From contig DJPO01000075.1 of NCBI GenBank assembly GCA_002437405.1, positions 13,973-32,141 on the forward strand: DNA of 18,169 nt, written 5' to 3'. The translations under genes and the position numbers were made by a program. Numbering within the stretch: the stretch's first letter is position 1; every line of letters begins with the position of its first letter. The notes below the pieces were generated by a model that saw only the letters and a program-made list of their open reading frames with translations, did no database searches and had not been told where the DNA came from. The stretch is from Opitutia bacterium UBA6410 (GTDB lineage: Bacteria > Verrucomicrobiota > Verrucomicrobiia > Opitutales > Intestinicryptomonadaceae). This document shows positions 14,593 to 18,169 of this stretch, piece after piece.

Positions 14593-16311
14593 CTACTTCC
14601 ATTTGCGCAGGCGGCAGCCGTAGAAAACGGCGGCTGCGGCGAGGAGCGTCTGGGCGGTGAGCACGGCGAGGGCAAAGGCGCAGTCGGGCAGGAATTCCCA
14701 CGCGGCGCGGGTTTGAATGTAGGCGTCGTAAATGCGGGTCTCGCGCATGCTCGACATATACCCCGCCCAGCCCCAATAGGCGGAGATGAACGGGCGGCAG
14801 ACCCATTTCAGAGCCTCGGGCAACGCGAGGACAATCCCCGAAAGCGGAAGCTGGAAGCCGACAAGATAAATCGAGACCGTGTTCGCCTTTTCGGGGGAGT
14901 CGAAAAGCGCGCTGAAGGCAAGGCACACCGCAGTCGTCGCCACGCACGCCATCGCCAAGACGGCGGACTGGACGAAAAAGTCGCCGGGGAATTTGCAGAC
15001 GTATTTGACGAAAACGCACATGCAAATCCCCTGAAAAACCGCAACCGCCGAAGTGAAAACGAGCTTCGAGAGCGCGTACGCCGACGGACGCAGCCCGAGC
15101 AGCCTTTCCTTTTCGTAAAGCGGCCTTTCGGCGGCGATTTCGCGCGCGGAATTGTTCGCGCCCATCAGCGAAAGCAGAACCACCTGAAAGAGTATAAGCC
15201 CCGTCACGAGCGTCGAAGTCTGCGCGGCGGAAATCTGGATACGCAGGTTTTCGCGCAACTCGTCGAGAACCCCCAGATTCCTGTCGAGCGCGAGGCTCTC
15301 GATTTGCGGGAGTCCGCCGATTGAAAAAATCACGACGATAATCGGGAAGCCGAAGGTAATCGCGAGTGTCAGAATCAGATTTTGCGTATCCCTGAAAAAC
15401 AGCGTCGCGCGCCTGCGAAGGAGCATCGCAAACTGCCCGAAAAACGACGGCGGCTTCCGTCCGCCCGCCCCCGCTTTGTTTTCTACGCCAGCTGGAGACT
15501 CGGCGGGCTGCCCGACGATTTCCCCCGCGCCGCTTGAACTTGCCGCCGCTTCCTCCGCCTTCCGCTTTTCGTACAACCCGAGCCAGTGTTCGATTCCGAA
15601 CTCCCCGAGCCTGTCGTAAAGCCGAAGCGCGGAGTCTATTTCAAAGTGCGCGAGCATATCGGCTGGCGACCCGCAGAAAACTACCCTGCCGCAGTGGATT
15701 ACCGTAACCGTGTCGAAATAGTCCAACTTTGCGAGGTTGTGGATAATGCACACGCAGGTTTTTTTCCCCGAGCGGCAGAGGTTTTCGAGCAAGTCCAAAA
15801 TCGCGTTTTCGGAGAGCGGGTCGAGCCCCGAAGTTACCTCGTCGCAGCATAGCACGGGCGGGTCTCCCGCGAGCTCGACGCCCAGCCCAATCCTGCGCAG
15901 CTGCCCGCCCGACAACGCCCCCACGGGCTTCTTGGCGTGCTCCTCGAGCCCCACGATTTTCAGAATTTCCGAACGCCTAACAGAAAAATCCTCCGACGCG
16001 CAGCCCGCAATCTCCAACGCCCCTTCGATTGCCTCCGCAACAGTCAACATCGGGTGGATGCAGGTGAATTGCGGGGCGAAGCCGACTTTCCCGACAAGCT
16101 CGTCGGGCGACTCGATTAGCCTGTTGTCGAAAAACGATTCGCCCGTCGACGGGATAATCCCGAGCATCGCCTTGACGAGTGTCGTTTTACCGCAACCCGA
16201 GGGGCCGATTACGGCGTTCATCGCACCCGTTTTGAATTGCACGGTCGCGGAGTCGAGAATCGGGCGCGGGGAGGACGCGGGCTGTACGGTCAAATTTTTA
16301 CAACTTAGCAT
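14593..16311 (-). CDS. ABCG/ABC-2-type transporter, ATPase and membrane domain in one chain
   Basis: A 572-residue half-transporter in the order ATPase then membrane domain. Walker A GPSGCGKTT is at 36-44, the Q-loop glutamine is Gln81, the signature LSGGQ is at 133-137, Walker B VLCCDE at 153-158 is followed by the ABCG-style VTSGLDP, and the switch histidine is His191. A low-complexity linker (about 250-288) leads to a six-helix ABC-2-like domain (about 300-565). That domain includes NNSAREIAAERPLYEKER at 386-403, the ABCG-family coupling segment followed by Y-x-L-S-K. All ATP-binding residues are intact. ABCG-type proteins export lipids or hydrophobic compounds; here the substrate is unknown. 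The ATG at 16311 is chosen because it starts the ATPase fold; the open frame upstream would cross the divergent gene. It is upstream of, and probably co-transcribed with, four envelope-protein genes. Confidence 0.88.
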   Translation of the reverse strand: MLSCKNLTVQPASSPRPILDSATVQFKTGAMNAVIGPSGCGKTTLVKAMLGIIPSTGESFFDNRLIESPDELVGKVGFAPQFTCIHPMLTVAEAIEGALEIAGCASEDFSVRRSEILKIVGLEEHAKKPVGALSGGQLRRIGLGVELAGDPPVLCCDEVTSGLDPLSENAILDLLENLCRSGKKTCVCIIHNLAKLDYFDTVTVIHCGRVVFCGSPADMLAHFEIDSALRLYDRLGEFGIEHWLGLYEKRKAEEAAASSSGAGEIVGQPAESPAGVENKAGAGGRKPPSFFGQFAMLLRRRATLFFRDTQNLILTLAITFGFPIIVVIFSIGGLPQIESLALDRNLGVLDELRENLRIQISAAQTSTLVTGLILFQVVLLSLMGANNSAREIAAERPLYEKERLLGLRPSAYALSKLVFTSAVAVFQGICMCVFVKYVCKFPGDFFVQSAVLAMACVATTAVCLAFSALFDSPEKANTVSIYLVGFQLPLSGIVLALPEALKWVCRPFISAYWGWAGYMSSMRETRIYDAYIQTRAAWEFLPDCAFALAVLTAQTLLAAAAVFYGCRLRKWK

Positions 16312-16328
16312 TGCGGCGAAAATAAGTA

Positions 16329-16357
16329 TTGATGTTCGATATTTTTTTACGCTAAAT
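16329..16357 (+). promoter_or_regulatory. Candidate promoter of the secreted-protein pair
   Basis: TTGATG (16329-16334), a 17-bp spacer and CTAAAT (16352-16357) lie in the 52-bp gap between two divergent genes. The -10 ends six bases before the ATG at 16364, so transcripts would start at or very near the start codon. The hexamer matches are only fair. Confidence 0.4.
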
Positions 16358-16363
16358 GGTTTT

Positions 16364-17014
16364 ATGCAAAAGTTCAAGCATCTAATGGCGGCGGCGTTGC
16401 TCGCGCCCCTTGCGGCGGCGGCGGTTACGGTCGATACGTCGTCGATAAAAAACAAGGCGCGCTTCGGGATTGAATTCCCCGACAACACTTCGTTTTACGG
16501 GAACGCCGATATGGTCGTAGGGGTCTCGCGGCAGACCTACACCACGGGGGCTGTGTTCGTCACGGAAGTCGTCATCGACATACTCGGCTCGCCCTCGCAG
16601 GTTAGAATCTACAACGCCCGCCCCGTACCGAACTTCGCGCAGGCGGAGGGGGTCGTCAAAAACAAACTCCCCGAATCGCTCAAACCCTACGCAACCGCGC
16701 CCGACTCCGTCCGCAGGCAGCTCGAAAACTCCGCGGAAAAAGTCGGAAATATCGCGTCGATTCCCGTAATCCAAAAAGTCTTTCCCGCCACGACAAGCTC
16801 GAAAACCCTCGAATTCGTGTCGCCTTCGCTTGACGAACTCGAAAAATTCTACAAGCTTTTCGTAAACGACTTCCTCGGCAAAAAAGCCGCCGACAACGCG
16901 AAAAAGTCCGAAAAAAAGACGGAGGAACAGAACTCGGGGCTTAAAGGCAAACTCTATAAGATACTGCCGCCCGAAAATATGAAGTCGCTGTACGACATAT
17001 TCAACACGCAATAG
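16364..17014 (+). CDS. Secreted protein of unknown family, first of a pair
   Basis: A 216-residue protein that I do not recognise. It has a signal peptide (about 1-20, cleavage after AAAA). An N-terminal mixed alpha/beta part (about 25-95) includes RFGIEFPDNTSFYGNADM and the strand pair VFVTEVVIDIL / QVRIYNARPVP. A mid-part (about 110-175) is helical, and a Lys/Glu-rich charged stretch (172-190) looks disordered. No cysteines and no catalytic motif stand out. The ATG at 16364 starts the signal peptide; an ATG at 16385 would truncate it. No Shine-Dalgarno. The next gene starts seven bases after its stop, so the two are an operon, divergent from the ABCG-type transporter gene. Confidence 0.8.
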   Translation: MQKFKHLMAAALLAPLAAAAVTVDTSSIKNKARFGIEFPDNTSFYGNADMVVGVSRQTYTTGAVFVTEVVIDILGSPSQVRIYNARPVPNFAQAEGVVKNKLPESLKPYATAPDSVRRQLENSAEKVGNIASIPVIQKVFPATTSSKTLEFVSPSLDELEKFYKLFVNDFLGKKAADNAKKSEKKTEEQNSGLKGKLYKILPPENMKSLYDIFNTQ

Positions 17015-17021
17015 AATTTAT

Positions 17022-17879
17022 ATGAAAATCGGAAAAATCCTGACAATCACGGCGGCGGCATTCGCCGCGTTCGCCGCCCTCCCCCTCTGCGCCCAAAACA
17101 AAGCCCCCGCGCGCGAGCTCCAGCTCGGCGACATGGTAAAACAGGGCGATAAAATCTACTACCTCGTGCGGATATTCTCCACACCCGAGCAAAACGCCGC
17201 CTTCCAGCGCGACATCGACATAATGCGCCGCCACGCCGCCGCAATCGACAAATGCAAAACGCGCCTCGAGGAGCTCGCCGAGCTTGCAAAATCCGCCGAC
17301 GAGAAAAAACGCCCGCAAATCGACACCGAAAAGGCGCGCATCGAAAAAATCCGCGACACCCTCACAAAGGACTTCTCCGCGAACGAAGAGGCGATGAAAA
17401 AGCTCTACGGCTTCGTCGCCAACCGCGACTACCGCATTACCTACGACGAATCCAACGTCTGCGTCCCGCTGACAAAAGAGGAACTTTCGGAGCTTAAAAC
17501 GGCGGACGGCGAAAAGCTCGACCCGCTCAAAATCATCACCCGCGGCGACACCTCCGTCTATATATTAAAGAACATCTCGGGCACGCGCGAAAACGAACAG
17601 CTCCAGAGAATGCTCGGCTTTTCGATTACCCGAAAAATGGAAATCGACAAACTGCGCGACGAACTCTCCAAAACCGTCGATCCGCAGGAACAGCTGAAAA
17701 TCAGCGCGGCAATCTCGTCCGCCGAAAAGGCGATGCAGGAAAACGAATCCAATTTGCGCGCAAAATACGGAATCAAAAAGGAGCGCAACTACGCGGTGGA
17801 AGTCGTCAAATCCAAAATGTTTTTGATTATCTCCCCCGAAGAGGCGCAGGAAATCGCCGCCCAGTCTAAGAAAAAATAG
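17022..17879 (+). CDS. Secreted helical protein made of an internal duplication, unknown family
   Basis: A 285-residue protein with a Sec signal peptide (1-24, cleavage after CAQ or LCA). The mature protein contains two related halves, about 46-154 and 179-274. Each begins with a strand (YYLVRIFST / VYILKNISG), then E-x-N-x-x-x-Q-R and a charged helical hairpin. Each then has YG-x5-Y (YGFVANRDY at 129-137; YGIKKERNY at 249-257), a final strand (NVCVPL / MFLII) and (T/S)(K/P)EE. The helical hairpin is about 13 residues longer in the first half. I know no family with this layout. It is second in an operon with the preceding secreted protein (gap seven bases), and both probably act together in the envelope. 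No Shine-Dalgarno. A terminator lies about 160 bases downstream. Confidence 0.82.
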   Translation: MKIGKILTITAAAFAAFAALPLCAQNKAPARELQLGDMVKQGDKIYYLVRIFSTPEQNAAFQRDIDIMRRHAAAIDKCKTRLEELAELAKSADEKKRPQIDTEKARIEKIRDTLTKDFSANEEAMKKLYGFVANRDYRITYDESNVCVPLTKEELSELKTADGEKLDPLKIITRGDTSVYILKNISGTRENEQLQRMLGFSITRKMEIDKLRDELSKTVDPQEQLKISAAISSAEKAMQENESNLRAKYGIKKERNYAVEVVKSKMFLIISPEEAQEIAAQSKKK

Positions 17880-18038
17880 GCGCACAGCGCGCAAACGCCT
17901 CCCGTGCGGCAGTATTTCCCCGAAGAGGCGCAACGTTCCTGCACTCCACGCGTCCGCCCTCTTCCCCAAGACCGAACAGCCCCGTAGTTCCCGCCCCTCT
18001 CCCGACTATTCCCGAATTTCGTTATCATACAACCACAC
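17880..18038 (+). other. Structured, C-rich 3' untranslated stretch before the terminator
   Basis: No convincing gene. A 15-base direct repeat CCCCGAAGAGGCGCA occurs at 17834-17848 (inside the preceding gene) and again at 17918-17932, in the same reading frame 84 bases apart, so Pro-Glu-Glu-Ala-Gln is repeated past the stop. GAAGAGG (17922-17928) can pair with CCTCTTC (17958-17964). The stretch from about 17935 to 18015 is strongly pyrimidine-rich on this strand. Confidence 0.5.
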
Positions 18039-18073
18039 GCCGCAGACGCCCCGCGCCCTGCGGCTTTTTTTTT
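18039..18073 (+). terminator. Intrinsic terminator ending the secreted-protein operon
   Basis: GCCGCAG (18039-18045) pairs perfectly with CTGCGGC (18058-18064) around a 12-nt C-rich loop and is followed by nine T (18065-18073). The orientation fits transcription from 16364-17879, about 160 bases after the last stop. Confidence 0.9.
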
Positions 18074-18169
18074 GCGCCCCGAATAAATCCAAAATGAGTG
18101 GAAACCCGCTATTATCCCGCAAAACTAAAGTTTTTTCACCTTCGAAAAATTTTTAAAATTTTCTCAATT
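18074..18169. other. AT-rich end of window, no gene seen
   Basis: After the terminator the DNA turns AT-rich. It holds a short palindrome, AAAACT-AA-AGTTTT, and an A/T-symmetric run near the end. It may be the regulatory region of a gene beyond the window, but nothing can be assigned. Confidence 0.4.

Noticed and set aside
17565..18028. Minus-strand open frames over the end of the duplicated secreted protein and the 3' region
   Set aside because: No start signal, composition is a shadow of the plus-strand gene, and they run against a strong plus-strand terminator context.

Overview
The window is moderately GC-rich, densely packed bacterial chromosome with no phage, plasmid, transposase, CRISPR or RNA gene that I can recognise. 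The gene set is Gram-negative: secreted proteins with Sec signals, TatA, and an ABC importer with a periplasmic binding protein. It also holds many secreted or membrane-anchored proteins of no recognisable family, and start codons often lack a Shine-Dalgarno sequence. A member of the Verrucomicrobiota/PVC group (for example a gut Opitutales-like lineage) fits this, but that is a feel-based inference and there is no marker gene to prove it.

Layout. Positions 1-333 are two copies plus the start of a third copy of an approximately 160-bp tandem repeat. Then come an RNA 2'-O-methyltransferase (SpoU/TrmH family, minus strand) and, divergently, a TrmA/RlmD-type uracil-5 RNA methyltransferase. A small secreted helical protein follows behind a near-consensus, almost leaderless promoter. 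Convergent to it is a minus-strand pair, rsmE and a membrane-anchored YyaL/DUF255-like protein that lacks its CxxC. Divergent from rsmE is a translationally coupled pair, stand-alone coaC and a family-4-like uracil-DNA glycosylase that has lost two of the four iron-sulfur cysteines.

Positions 6979-9523 are a complete NitT/TauT-type ABC importer (binding protein, ATPase, permease) with overlapping start and stop codons, closed by a strong bidirectional terminator. tatA follows convergently on the minus strand with its own promoter.

Positions 9976-16311 (minus strand) are the most unusual part. An ABCG-like transporter (ATPase fused to membrane domain) is followed by four tightly overlapping genes. 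These encode a membrane-anchored OB-fold-like protein, a secreted TPR-like protein, a second membrane-anchored protein and a secreted peptidase-MA-like protein without HExxH. They look like one co-translated cell-envelope module of unknown function.

Divergent from the ABCG gene, positions 16364-17879 hold two secreted proteins of unknown family. The second is built from an internal duplication. A long structured 3' region and a strong terminator end the window at about 18073, followed by AT-rich DNA.

A recurring theme is conserved folds that have lost the residues needed for their usual chemistry: the YyaL-like protein, the peptidase-MA-like protein and the UDG.
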